The notes under the pieces: generated by a model | What the model was told of the DNA's origin: nothing | Database searches by the model: none | Seen by the model: only the letters and a program-made list of their open reading frames with translations | In this document: piece after piece, positions 50,193 through 58,056 of the stretch | Position numbering within the stretch: position 1 is the first letter of the stretch | How the letters are laid out: the number at the start of each line of letters is the position of its first letter | Translations under genes and position numbers: made by a program | Assembly (NCBI GenBank): GCA_019359235.1 | Contig: JAHHHT010000021.1 | Coordinates: forward strand, 1-64,000 | Origin: Oscillatoria princeps RMCB-10 | GTDB lineage: Bacteria > Cyanobacteriota > Cyanobacteriia > Cyanobacteriales > Oscillatoriaceae | Reading direction: 5' to 3' | Length of the DNA: 64,000 nucleotides

Positions 50193-50849
50193 ATGACCTC
50201 TACAGTTACAACCGGCGACGCTGGCATCCACAAATTGATTAAAGCGGTTGATGAGGCCGCTTCTGCTGAGGGTTTGCTGCAAGCGGTGCAGGCGCTGGCT
50301 GCAGCGCAATCTTTAGCAGCGATTCCGACATTAATCGACGTTTTGCGCTACAACAACCCGGGGGCGGCGGTGGCTGCAGTGGATGGGCTGATTCTCATAG
50401 GGGAACCGGCGGTGCAGCCGATTTTGCAGCAGCTGGATGGCTACAATTACGGAGCTAGGGCTTGGGCGATTCGGGCGCTCGCGGGAATCGGAGATCCGCG
50501 CGGTTTGGAGTTATTGATTGCGGCGGCTGAAACGGATTTTGCCCTGAGCGTGCGCCGCGCTGCAGCGAAAGGGCTGGGCAATTTGCAATGGTTTAAGATG
50601 CCGGTGGAGCGGGTGGCAGAGGAGCAGTGGCGAGTGTTTAACACACTGCTGCTGGTTTGTCAAGATCCGGAATGGGTGGTGCGCTATGCCGGTGTGGTGG
50701 GGCTGGAAGGGTTGGCGAAAGCTGCACCGGCTTCCGCGCCGGCGTGGTTTGGGAAAATTCAGGAGCAGTTGCGGGAAATGGCGGCGGCGGATGAAGTGTT
50801 GGCGGTTCGCGCCCGCGCTTTGTGGGCAAGTCAGAACCTTTCCGCCTAG
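50193..50849 (+). CDS. cpcF: Phycocyanobilin lyase beta subunit
   Basis: Partner of CpcE. The ATG at 50193 (MTSTVTTGDAGIHKLIKAVDEA) is preferred; a TTG 24 nt upstream lies within a repeat. HEAT-like repeats are evident: AAQSLAAIPTLIDVLRYNNPGAAVAAVDGLILIGEPAVQPILQQL and GARAWAIRALAGIGDPRGLELLIAA. 218 residues, normal. Its upstream repeat makes its promoter and expression independent of cpcE possible. Confidence 0.93.
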   Translation: MTSTVTTGDAGIHKLIKAVDEAASAEGLLQAVQALAAAQSLAAIPTLIDVLRYNNPGAAVAAVDGLILIGEPAVQPILQQLDGYNYGARAWAIRALAGIGDPRGLELLIAAAETDFALSVRRAAAKGLGNLQWFKMPVERVAEEQWRVFNTLLLVCQDPEWVVRYAGVVGLEGLAKAAPASAPAWFGKIQEQLREMAAADEVLAVRARALWASQNLSA

Positions 50850-50973
50850 ATGGTATTGTAAAACTTTCCTCACATTGCAGACACTCTTGTCCTGGGCATC
50901 TGCTATTAGACAGCGAGAAATCAGGCACCGGCTCACCGGGGAAGCGCTGGGACAAATCGGGAAGCCGGTACTG

Positions 50974-51453
50974 TCAGGCTGCCGGTGTCCAGAAAGTCAT
51001 GCTGTCCCACAGTTGAGCCGGCACCGGAAAGTGGAAACGCTGCCGGTGTGAGATCAGCCGGTCAGCCCAGTTCTTTAATGCCATTAACAGAAGTGTGTGC
51101 AGCGCCAGAGCAGCCCGCTGGCAATGCCAGTACCCCAGCATTTTCCCCAGCCGGTTGCAGCTTCGGGGACTTGGGGGCAAAGTTCGGCTCGGGAGGAAAG
51201 CCGGTCGAATTGCAGCGGACAGCCGGCGCTATCGCACCGCCACTGGCACCCACTGCCACCGGGCGCAACCCACGATCGCCTGCAAGCAAAGCCGCCCCCA
51301 TACCGGCACAAAGCGGGCGACGGCATCAGAATTGATATCGAGCGCTAGCAGTCCAATAGCCTTGGCGAGCCGGCTGTGGGCGATGGCGTCCTCTGGCGAG
51401 GGGGACGGGGTGAGGTGCGCGCACCGGCGGGTTATTGGAATCAGTTTTGTCAT
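50974..51453 (-). pseudogene. Unknown gene with an in-frame amber codon
   Basis: Starts at 51453 with MTKLIPITRRCAHL, one base after the stop of the gene upstream, which indicates translational coupling. It is open to a TAG at 51229-51231 (74 residues, ...CARWQWVPVAVR). The same frame then continues 84 codons (RRLSAAIRPAFLPSRT...LGYWHCQRAALALHTLLLMALKNWADRLISHRQRFHFP). Either a short protein or a nonsense-mutated longer one. No family recognised. It lies in the plasmid-like island. Confidence 0.35.
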
Positions 51454-51454
51454 T

Positions 51455-51892
51455 TTAATCAATGGTTGGAGCGTCAGGATGCCAGCTTGGAATAGCTGTA
51501 AAAAGTGGGGCTTTATCATTTATTTCGCGCGTGCTTTCTGTCAACGTATTGGGGTCAGTACAGATATCATTACCGCGAATCACGCCCAACACTTCATCAT
51601 CATCAGGATACTCAAACTCAGCGTTGAGCTTGAATATAAATTCAGACTTAGCTACGGCCCAAGGCTTGTTCCAATGCCCAGCCGGCAAACTGTCAAGGCA
51701 TTGCTGACAGCGGGATAGAGCATATTCCGCATCCTTCAGTTTGTAATGGGGTGAAATCCCCATCTCGTTGCTTCCAACGCGCAGAAATACCATGTGCTTG
51801 CCGGTGATAGGAGCAGTGCCTATCCACAAGCGTGTTGATTTCTGTTGGCCATATTTCGGGTCAAGAGCCTTCCGACGTTTTGCGTCTCCCAT
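51455..51892 (-). CDS. Hypothetical protein of the plasmid-like island, 145 aa
   Basis: The start at 51892 gives MGDAKRRKALDPKYGQ, a basic N-terminus I associate with small proteins of cyanobacterial plasmids and accessory DNA. The rest is a mixed alpha/beta sequence (RLWIGTAPITGKHMVFLRVGSNEMGISPHYKLKDAEYALSRCQQCLDSLP). No motif gives a function. The next gene on this strand starts 1 nt after its stop. Confidence 0.65.
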   Translation of the reverse strand: MGDAKRRKALDPKYGQQKSTRLWIGTAPITGKHMVFLRVGSNEMGISPHYKLKDAEYALSRCQQCLDSLPAGHWNKPWAVAKSEFIFKLNAEFEYPDDDEVLGVIRGNDICTDPNTLTESTREINDKAPLFTAIPSWHPDAPTID

Positions 51893-52102
51893 AAGTACCA
51901 AAACTTGCGTTAATACAGCCGGCAGTCAAAACCACTGGCTGTCATCATGCTAACATATTCGCTCCCTTTTTGCCCCGACTATTCAGTCAGAACAGTCACA
52001 GTTTTTCACCTCAAAACAAACGCTTTTGGCAAGGAGCGAGCGAGCCCCAGCCGTGAGCCGGCTCACCGGGGGCGGGGGGGGGCTCGCCAGAATATCTGAG
52101 AG

Positions 52103-52131
52103 GATGCCGGCGCGGACATATGCCGGCATCT
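52103..52131. terminator. Hairpin near the end of the rep gene
   Basis: GATGCCGGC, 11-nt loop, GCCGGCATC. It lies about 30-60 nt beyond the rep stop on the minus strand and may terminate it. Confidence 0.5.
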
Positions 52132-52160
52132 GGACAGTGATTGCGGGTTTGGGTCACAGG

Positions 52161-55154
52161 TCACGTTTCATACGCAGTTATTAGGTTAAAAAACTGTTGT
52201 GACATCATGCAGCTGACAGATGTGTCAGCACCGGCAGCATCCAGAGCTGCCCAATACTCGAACACGCGCCAGCGCAAGTCGGGCGCTTCCTCGCGCTCCC
52301 ACCGGTTTGATGATGCAGCGAACATATCCCCGTCCGCGCCGGTGAAGCGATAGACCCGCTCTCGGCGGTGGGAGTCCCCTGCCACCCGGCGCTGCTTGCC
52401 GGTGAGCCGCAACCCAAGTATCCCGAGGACATTTTGCAAAATGCGGATAGGGGACATCTTCTCTGAAATGGCCAGGTTGAGTGCCGACTTGATGTCTCGC
52501 CGGTAGGCCAGACATTTTTGGGCCAAGCCCACTACTTCTGGACTGGTTTGGGTGAATTCCCCCTCGCCAGTCAGGAACCGCTCAACGCCTAGCGCTCGCA
52601 GAATGGCGATTTTTGCGGAGTTGAGCCGCAAATCCGGGATGTACACTTCCCCGCTGCCCCGCTCCCGTGCGCCGGCCAGCTGTTTGCGGTCAGCTGACTG
52701 GACTTGCCCCCAGTCAGCTAACGAGAGAAGATAGTGGAGCCGGATTTGGCTGTACCACTTCTGATCGTTAAGCTTCTTGACCGTCTTAGAAACCTCGCCG
52801 TAGCGGGATTTCAGCCGGTATTTCTCCTCACTGTGGCGCTCGGTTTCTGTCCGCGTCCGCTTGTCCTGCAGGCGCTCGCAATCACTAGAACTGATGTCAG
52901 GCGCGGATGTCACGGCCAATGCCTCTTCCTCCCAGCCGGCGTCTCTTTCCTCCCTGACCGTCTCAGCTGTAGGGCCATCTGTGCCGTCAGTTTCAATGAC
53001 TGCGTGCCCCTCTTCCTGTAGCCGGTTCTGTGCGGAATCACGCAGGTATAAAGCTTCTGCGTTGTGTCTGGCGGCGAGCTTTGCCCAAGTCCGCAGCGCA
53101 ATCGGGTCATATTCCTCCTCGGAGAAGTCCGCTTCCTGTAACAGGAACAGGTTAGCTTTTGCGGTCTTGGTAACGCTCCGCATGACGCCAGCCGGCAAGG
53201 GCGAACCGTCGCCCACCAGGGAGACGCCGCGCCGGCGCACCCAGACGTGGCGGGGCACCGGCTCGCGCACGCGGGCCAGAGACTGGCACACTTCGTTCGC
53301 CGAGATAACGCCCTGAAAAACACCGTACACACCGGTGAAATGCCCGCGAATGTCGATGCTGACGCCAGTTGCGAGGCTAGGGCTGCAAATCACAATGTCC
53401 CAATCCCGGACAATCGAGTTGATGTGGCCGGCGCAGGCGAACGCGGGGTGCTGCGGATCGGCAACAGTTTCCGAGTCGATCCGCAGGAGGCGAGCGTCGG
53501 GACACATGCGCCGGTAGTAGCGCTCCAGGTTTTTTGTCCCGTACAGGCTTTTTGCCTTTTGGGCATCAACGCAAGTCCAGATTTTTCCGCCGGCGCGGAC
53601 AGCGCTTACGCTATTAGCAAGCAGTGCTGACGGGCAGTCTTGCCGGCTCTTCCCCTGGGTATTGTAGTAGGTGACTTTCCATTGGTTTTCCTGCCCCGGT
53701 TGCCAGTCGTTGAGGATAATGTTTGGCGTGACGGGGAAGCCGGCAAGCTGGCAGAGAAAGTCTATAGAGGCGTCAGACAAGTCCGCATCTTGGGCGATGA
53801 TTTGCCCGCCAGTCGCTAGGATGACCCGCACTAGCTCTCGTAGGGTTTGCAAGATGGCAACCCGCTGCTTGTAGCAGGTGCTGGCGTTGAGCAGGTGCCA
53901 GACGACTTGCTCAACCTCATCAATAATTAGTATCGCGCCGGCCCACTCTTCAGGCTGGATACGGGCAAGCCCGTAGGGGTGGAGGGAGTCAACGCACAAG
54001 CCAAATCCCAGCAGCCCCCCCTCCTGACACTGTTTTAACTCTTGAATCCAGGGCAGCCCGACGCGGTCGCAGATTGCCTGCCCCAGCACGATGCGGTGAG
54101 TTAACAGCAGGGTGCGGGTGCCCCTGGCTGTGTTTTCCGCCACTATGGTTTTCAGACTATGTGTTTTGCCGGTGCCTTTGTGCGATTTGATTGCATTGAT
54201 GGTGCCGGCTCGCAGCATGTCCCGAATGTCGCCGAGATAGCGCCGGCAGATATGTTGGGCGGGGTGGGACAGCGCCCACAGCTGGGTGCCCTTCCAGATT
54301 TTGTGAGAGATCCGGCTCTCATAAACCGACTCAAAGTCCCCACCGGCAGCTAAAAAATCGTCAGCGCCTTTTTGCGGGCCAGGGAGCGTGGCAACCGTTA
54401 CCCGCGCCTGCCGGAAACAGCCGGCAGTTCTGTCGATGGCGGAATTGACTGTTTTCTGCTTTTTGGCCTCTTGCTCCCGGTCGAAACAGAAGACAACCTC
54501 CCGCCCTGGCGCGTCGAATAGCGCCAGATCTGGGTGAAGTTTTGGCCGGCCAATCGGGACTTGACTGCCGGGAAACTTCGGGTTGCGGTAGCCCTGCCAG
54601 ATTCCGGGGAGGGCAATAACCGCAAATCCTTGCGTCAGCAGGGCACCGGCCTTTTTCTCCCCTTCTGCCAGAATGACTGGGATTTCTGGGTGCGCCAAAA
54701 CCCAGGCCCAAAATCCGCCCATGTGAGCGCGGTCAGCCTCGGTGATTGGGACATTATAGCGATTCGCAATCCGCTCCCAGATGTGGGTCGGCACTCGCAG
54801 GAAAGTTAGCCGGCTGCTGCCCGCCCCCCATGCGGGGCTGACGTAGCGCTGTGCTTTCCCTCTGTGCCGGTCAATCAGCTTTCCGCTGGTGATGCGGAAG
54901 CGCCCCCACTCCATCGTTTCCCCGGTCTGGGGGTCAACGCCGTGGCACTCCCAACCGTCGAGGGTTTGGTACTGCCGGTAGATTTTGAGGTAATGGTCGC
55001 GCAACCGGCCATCGTTCCGGCGTTTGGCTGATAGCCCATAGATAAATTCAAAAGCCTGTTCGCCGGTGACAGCCTCGACGTTGAGCCGAATGATGTCGGG
55101 ATCAACCCCAGACTCGAGCCAGTCTTGGGGGAGAGGTGCCGGTGTGCCGTTCAT
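52161..55154 (-). CDS. Plasmid replication protein, CyRepA1-like (DUF3854 plus helicase-like domain), 997 aa
   Basis: The first ~280 residues carry a DUF3854/TOPRIM-like part (ILAEGEKKAGALLTQGFAVIALPGIWQGYRNPK..., with VVFCFDREQEAKK...ADDFLAAGG as an acidic metal site), typical of primase-like replication proteins. From about residue 325 follows a superfamily 2-type NTPase: Walker A SHKGTGKTHSLKTIV, LLTHRIVLGQAIC, DEAD-like LIIDEVEQVVWHLL, and ATGVSIDIRGHFTGVYGVFQGVISANEVCQSLARVRE as motifs V-VI. I recognise this as the CyRepA1-type plasmid replication protein of cyanobacteria. GGAGGTG is 7 nt before the ATG. Its place on an apparent chromosome suggests an integrated plasmid. Confidence 0.82.
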   Translation of the reverse strand: MNGTPAPLPQDWLESGVDPDIIRLNVEAVTGEQAFEFIYGLSAKRRNDGRLRDHYLKIYRQYQTLDGWECHGVDPQTGETMEWGRFRITSGKLIDRHRGKAQRYVSPAWGAGSSRLTFLRVPTHIWERIANRYNVPITEADRAHMGGFWAWVLAHPEIPVILAEGEKKAGALLTQGFAVIALPGIWQGYRNPKFPGSQVPIGRPKLHPDLALFDAPGREVVFCFDREQEAKKQKTVNSAIDRTAGCFRQARVTVATLPGPQKGADDFLAAGGDFESVYESRISHKIWKGTQLWALSHPAQHICRRYLGDIRDMLRAGTINAIKSHKGTGKTHSLKTIVAENTARGTRTLLLTHRIVLGQAICDRVGLPWIQELKQCQEGGLLGFGLCVDSLHPYGLARIQPEEWAGAILIIDEVEQVVWHLLNASTCYKQRVAILQTLRELVRVILATGGQIIAQDADLSDASIDFLCQLAGFPVTPNIILNDWQPGQENQWKVTYYNTQGKSRQDCPSALLANSVSAVRAGGKIWTCVDAQKAKSLYGTKNLERYYRRMCPDARLLRIDSETVADPQHPAFACAGHINSIVRDWDIVICSPSLATGVSIDIRGHFTGVYGVFQGVISANEVCQSLARVREPVPRHVWVRRRGVSLVGDGSPLPAGVMRSVTKTAKANLFLLQEADFSEEEYDPIALRTWAKLAARHNAEALYLRDSAQNRLQEEGHAVIETDGTDGPTAETVREERDAGWEEEALAVTSAPDISSSDCERLQDKRTRTETERHSEEKYRLKSRYGEVSKTVKKLNDQKWYSQIRLHYLLSLADWGQVQSADRKQLAGARERGSGEVYIPDLRLNSAKIAILRALGVERFLTGEGEFTQTSPEVVGLAQKCLAYRRDIKSALNLAISEKMSPIRILQNVLGILGLRLTGKQRRVAGDSHRRERVYRFTGADGDMFAASSNRWEREEAPDLRWRVFEYWAALDAAGADTSVSCMMSQQFFNLITAYET

Positions 55155-55252
55155 TGGCCCACCTCCGGGAAACTGTGGAGATGGCCGAGTTGAAAATTTT
55201 CTGAGCTGCTAACTTGATAGCAGGCCGCCCGTGAGGTTACCATAAGAACAGT

Positions 55253-55435
55253 TTATTTTTTTTTTGTTGGGACTGGGTTCGCGCCTAGTCCTTTTTTGTT
55301 TACGCCCCTATTGTAACAGGCTAGCTCCCGAAAGCAACCCCCTGAGCCGCCGCCGCGCCGGCAGCGTTTGGCAGATAGCCCATCGATCAGTTCAAAAGCT
55401 TGTTCGCCGGTGACAGCCTCGACGTTAAGGTTCAT
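55253..55435 (-). pseudogene. Duplicated 5' fragment of the rep gene
   Basis: Starts at 55435 with the same ribosome site and surroundings as the real rep gene. It reads MN then LNVEAVTGEQAFELIDGLSAKR (rep residues ~24-45), then diverges into GGGSGGCFRELACYNRGVNK. It is a partial copy of rep with an internal deletion, followed by the duplicated leader. Confidence 0.8.
55270..55297 (+). terminator. Plus-strand terminator-like hairpin in the rep leader
   Basis: GGACTGGG, TTCGCG, CCTAGTCC followed by six T on the plus strand, antisense to rep. A second copy lies at 55554-55581. Such a terminator would end an RNA antisense to the rep leader. Confidence 0.55.
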
Positions 55436-55625
55436 TGGCCCACCTCCCGGAAACTGTGGAGATGGCCGAGTTGAAAATTTTCTGAGCTGCTAACTTGAGA
55501 GCAGGCCGCCCTTGAAGATAGCATGATAATTAGTTAATGAATGTTTTTTGTTGGGACTGGGTTCGCGCCTAGTCCTTTTTTGTTTACGCCCCTATTGTAA
55601 CCGGCTAGCTCCGGAAAGCAACCCC

Positions 55626-56073
55626 TGCGCCGCCGCCGCGCCGGCAGCACCGCCATCCCCTGACCCCCACAGGAAGCTGTCCATCTTGGCCACAGCTGCG
55701 GGACGTTCCGGAGCAGGTGCCCCACCAGTGCCGGTGCTGACTCTACCGGACTCCCCACACGTTGATGGTGCGGGAGCATCCCGGTTGTGCAAAGAAGCCC
55801 ATATCAATGCGATAATGATTTTAGCAGGGGGTAGGAGGAGAAGATATTTGGCCAGCTGAATCCCGGAAACGGGATTGAAACGCCTCTGACCGGCCACTTC
55901 CGCACTGCTGCCGATTTTCCCCCTACTGTAGCGAAAGCGACCGCTCTCCATTCCAGGTGCGGTCGCCGGTGGCTGTAACCCACTGTCGGCTGCTGGCGCA
56001 CGGTCGCACTCCCGGCAATCGAGCCATCACTGTCAGTGGGATATTCAATTTATTTAGACTCAGAGGGCTTGAC
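55626..56073. other. Intergenic stretch beyond the island
   Basis: Contains the second copy of the 111-bp dispersed repeat (55771-55881). No gene recognised. Confidence 0.55.
55771..55881. repeat. 111-bp dispersed repeat, copy 2, ending in a CRISPR-like repeat
   Basis: Ends GAATCCCGGAAACGGGATTG AAAC, with a CCCG/CGGG hairpin and a GATTGAAAC tail typical of cyanobacterial CRISPR repeats. Only one such repeat is present. Confidence 0.7.
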
Positions 56074-56370
56074 TTATTTCAACTTTAGTGATAAAGCAAT
56101 CGCCTCTTCCAGCTCCTGCTGGCCCAAGGCGGCGATCACAAATACTTCTTGTACGGTTTTGCCCTGTCTGGCGATTAATTTAAATCCCCCTCGAATGGGG
56201 ACGGACACCCTTAAAGTCATCCGAGGGGTGTGACCTTTGACGTTGCCAATCACGCCGGGAGTGATGGTTTGAATGTTGGGGTGCTTGGCGAGACGCTCCA
56301 GGATCGCGATCAAACCGGGAATGTGGGTCGAGTGATTGAGAACTAGCCGGCCATTGGAAGAGGTGCCCAT
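56074..56370 (-). CDS. DUF2103-like small protein, 98 aa
   Basis: Reads MGTSSNGRLVLNHSTHIPGLIAILERLAKHPNIQTITPGVIGNVKGHTPRMTLRVSVPIRGGFKLIARQGKTVQEVFVI, which I assign to DUF2103 (described as a predicted metal-binding family). The conserved His-rich NHSTH is compatible with metal binding. It is just downstream of clpS on the same strand with about 100 bp between. Confidence 0.72.
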   Translation of the reverse strand: MGTSSNGRLVLNHSTHIPGLIAILERLAKHPNIQTITPGVIGNVKGHTPRMTLRVSVPIRGGFKLIARQGKTVQEVFVIAALGQQELEEAIALSLKLK

Positions 56371-56472
56371 AGGGATTTAACCAAATAACTTCCCCCTCAG
56401 TCTAGGGCTGAGCCAGCCAAAAACTATCAATTAATTAAGAAATTCTGTCAGCAAAGCACCGGCTCCCCAGTT

Positions 56473-56796
56473 TTATGCTTTCTCTAGGGGAGCCATCGTT
56501 AACCCAGCGCGACTCAGTTGCTGGTGGTACAGTTCGGCTTGCTCTTGGGGGCCCACCCAGACGGTGGCTTGCCCTTCGTAGTGGACTTGGTTGGTGAGTT
56601 CCCAAGCGCGGTCGCTCGTCATCCCCGGTATGTACTTCATCAAGCATTCAGCAACGTGCTTAAACGTGTTAAAGTCATCGTTGAGCACGATCACCTTGTA
56701 GTTGGGATAGAGCTTGCGGGTAACTTGAGTGGCGCGGTCAGGAGTTACCGCTGGTGAATTGGCCATAGCGCGAACAGCAGAAATAACGGCAGTCAT
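56473..56796 (-). CDS. clpS: ClpS-family adaptor protein
   Basis: Delivers N-degron substrates to the Clp protease. The core is clear: YPNYKVIVLNDDFNTFKHVAECLMKYIPGMTSDRAWELTNQVHYEGQATVWVGPQEQAELYHQQL, with the N-D-D-F-N motif that contacts ClpC and the substrate pocket. The variant looks like the cyanobacterial ClpS2 type. The start is uncertain: 56796 (MTAVISA) or 56766 (MANSPAVTP); neither has a strong ribosome site. Confidence 0.92.
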   Translation of the reverse strand: MTAVISAVRAMANSPAVTPDRATQVTRKLYPNYKVIVLNDDFNTFKHVAECLMKYIPGMTSDRAWELTNQVHYEGQATVWVGPQEQAELYHQQLSRAGLTMAPLEKA

Positions 56797-56890
56797 AAGG
56801 CAGAAGCGCGAAAATATCTTAATAAAATGAAACACCCAGAATTTAAGAATATTTTAACGGTTGGCTGGGGCTGGAGCGCGCAGCCGGCAC

Positions 56891-56966
56891 CGTTTGTAGT
56901 TGGGCTTTAGCCCAAAGGTTGTAGTTGGGCCAAAGCCCAAAGTTTGTAGTTGGGCCAAAGCCCAAC
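56891..56966. repeat. Three tandem GTAGTTGGGCTTTAGCCC units
   Basis: Three units of about 25 bp. The first has GGGCTTTAGCCC; the last two have GGGCCAAAGCCC, a coordinated change on both sides of the palindrome core. Confidence 0.85.
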
Positions 56967-57048
56967 CGGCTTCCCCTGCTGGCATATATATGAGAATTGG
57001 CCCTGGAAAGGCCAAGGCCATTTCCAGAGCCAATCATCTCTAACTCAA

Positions 57049-57122
57049 TCGGAGCGGCGGGATTTGAACCCACGACCCCTACTACCCCAAAGTAGTGCGC
57101 TACCAAGCTGCGCTACGCCCCG
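57049..57122 (-). tRNA. tRNA-Pro (anticodon GGG)
   Basis: On the minus strand the sequence starts CGGGGCGTAGCGCAGCTTGG. The acceptor stem pairs over 7 bp (one G-U). The anticodon stem CTACT/AGTAG encloses the loop TTGGGGT, giving GGG. The T arm has GGTTCAAATCC. The discriminator base is A and CCA is not encoded. Confidence 0.95.
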
Positions 57123-57169
57123 TTTCAGATTTCTATATTAGCACATCGTTTTCAGCCGGCGCAAGTCTT

Positions 57170-57535
57170 CTAAAAAACTTTTAGAACTTGAACTGCTTGG
57201 ACGAGACTGGGGACTGCCGGTGCTGGCCAGTGGCCCTCGGCGCGACGCCCCGCGTGCAGGATCAGGTGGAGACTGTAGGCGTGGGGTAATCCTTCAGCCT
57301 CTAACCATAATAGATCGCTTTCGACCTCACAAGCAATCTTTTCCTCATCCATCAGCTCACCGGCCATGTGAGTCATTGTAGCATCCAGCTGCCCCAACAG
57401 CCGGCAAAAGTCGCTCAACTCCGCCTCTGTCAGCTCGATGGCCCAGTCCTCCCCGCCCACCAAACCCTTAAATTCAGGGGCGTCAGGCTCCCAGCCCAAG
57501 CGCCAACCCGCTCCACTCTTGACCAGACGCTCCAT
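57170..57535 (-). CDS. DUF1818 family protein, 121 aa
   Basis: Recognised by MERLVKSGAGWRLGWEPDAPEFKGLVGGEDWAIELTEAELSDFCRLLGQLDATM and the following ...CEVESDLLWLEAEGLPHAYSLHLILHAGRRAEGHW. A cyanobacterial and plant family of unknown function. No membrane segment or catalytic motif. Confidence 0.83.
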   Translation of the reverse strand: MERLVKSGAGWRLGWEPDAPEFKGLVGGEDWAIELTEAELSDFCRLLGQLDATMTHMAGELMDEEKIACEVESDLLWLEAEGLPHAYSLHLILHAGRRAEGHWPAPAVPSLVQAVQVLKVF

Positions 57536-57583
57536 GACATGCTGCCGGCTCTCCCCAGCTTATCGGGTAATGCGAGTCATATT

Positions 57584-58018
57584 TTACATTATTAGTCCTG
57601 GCCTCTTAAAAAATTCTGGAACGTCCGCCCTGTCTTGAAGAGAGAGATTCTCAGAGAGTCCTTTTGGCCAGAGATGGAAACCGCCCCGGCTGAAGAGAGG
57701 GATTTCCCAAGTGCCCCAAATGCCGTTCTGGTCAACGTGCCCGTCGTAGAAAACGGTGTGGGAGGGATAGGTCTTGTGCAGCGAGCAGCGCAGTGTTTCC
57801 GTATTGTAATGCCCGCGCCAAGTGAAGTAAGCAACGTCATCAAGGCCACTGCCACTGACAGTTCCGTTTTTAAAGGTGAGGGTAAAAGACATCATGTGCC
57901 GGTGGGCTTGAGGGCCGAATTCATGGGTGTAAAAGCCTTCCCACTCGCCACTAGGAAACAAGGGATTCGTTTCCAGGTTTTCTCCGGATTGGCTCGGATC
58001 GTGAGCGTCCTTTTTCAT
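57584..58018 (-). CDS. Hypothetical protein, 144 aa
   Basis: The start at 58018 (MKKDAHDPSQSGENLETNPLFPSGEWEGFY) is chosen because GAGGCGA lies about 8 nt upstream; the earlier in-frame Met overlaps the kinase gene. The sequence is beta-rich: MMSFTLTFKNGTVSGSGLDDVAYFTWRGHYNTETLRCSLHKTYPSHTVFYDGHVDQNGIWGTWEIP. This suggests a lipocalin- or avidin-like barrel. The function is unknown. It follows the AarF gene at a distance of 38 bp and is probably co-transcribed. Confidence 0.75.
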   Translation of the reverse strand: MKKDAHDPSQSGENLETNPLFPSGEWEGFYTHEFGPQAHRHMMSFTLTFKNGTVSGSGLDDVAYFTWRGHYNTETLRCSLHKTYPSHTVFYDGHVDQNGIWGTWEIPLFSRGGFHLWPKGLSENLSLQDRADVPEFFKRPGLIM

Positions 58019-58056
58019 AGATCGCCTCAGAAAATATTCAGTTTCTAATTCAATTA

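Larger units (their letters stand above)
55150..55625. repeat. Tandem duplication of the rep leader
   Basis: About 170 bp (55150-55330) with GGGACTGGGTTCGCGCCTAG, CTGAGCTGCTAACTTGA and TTGTTTACGCCCCTATTGTA recur at about 55435-55620. Confidence 0.9.
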
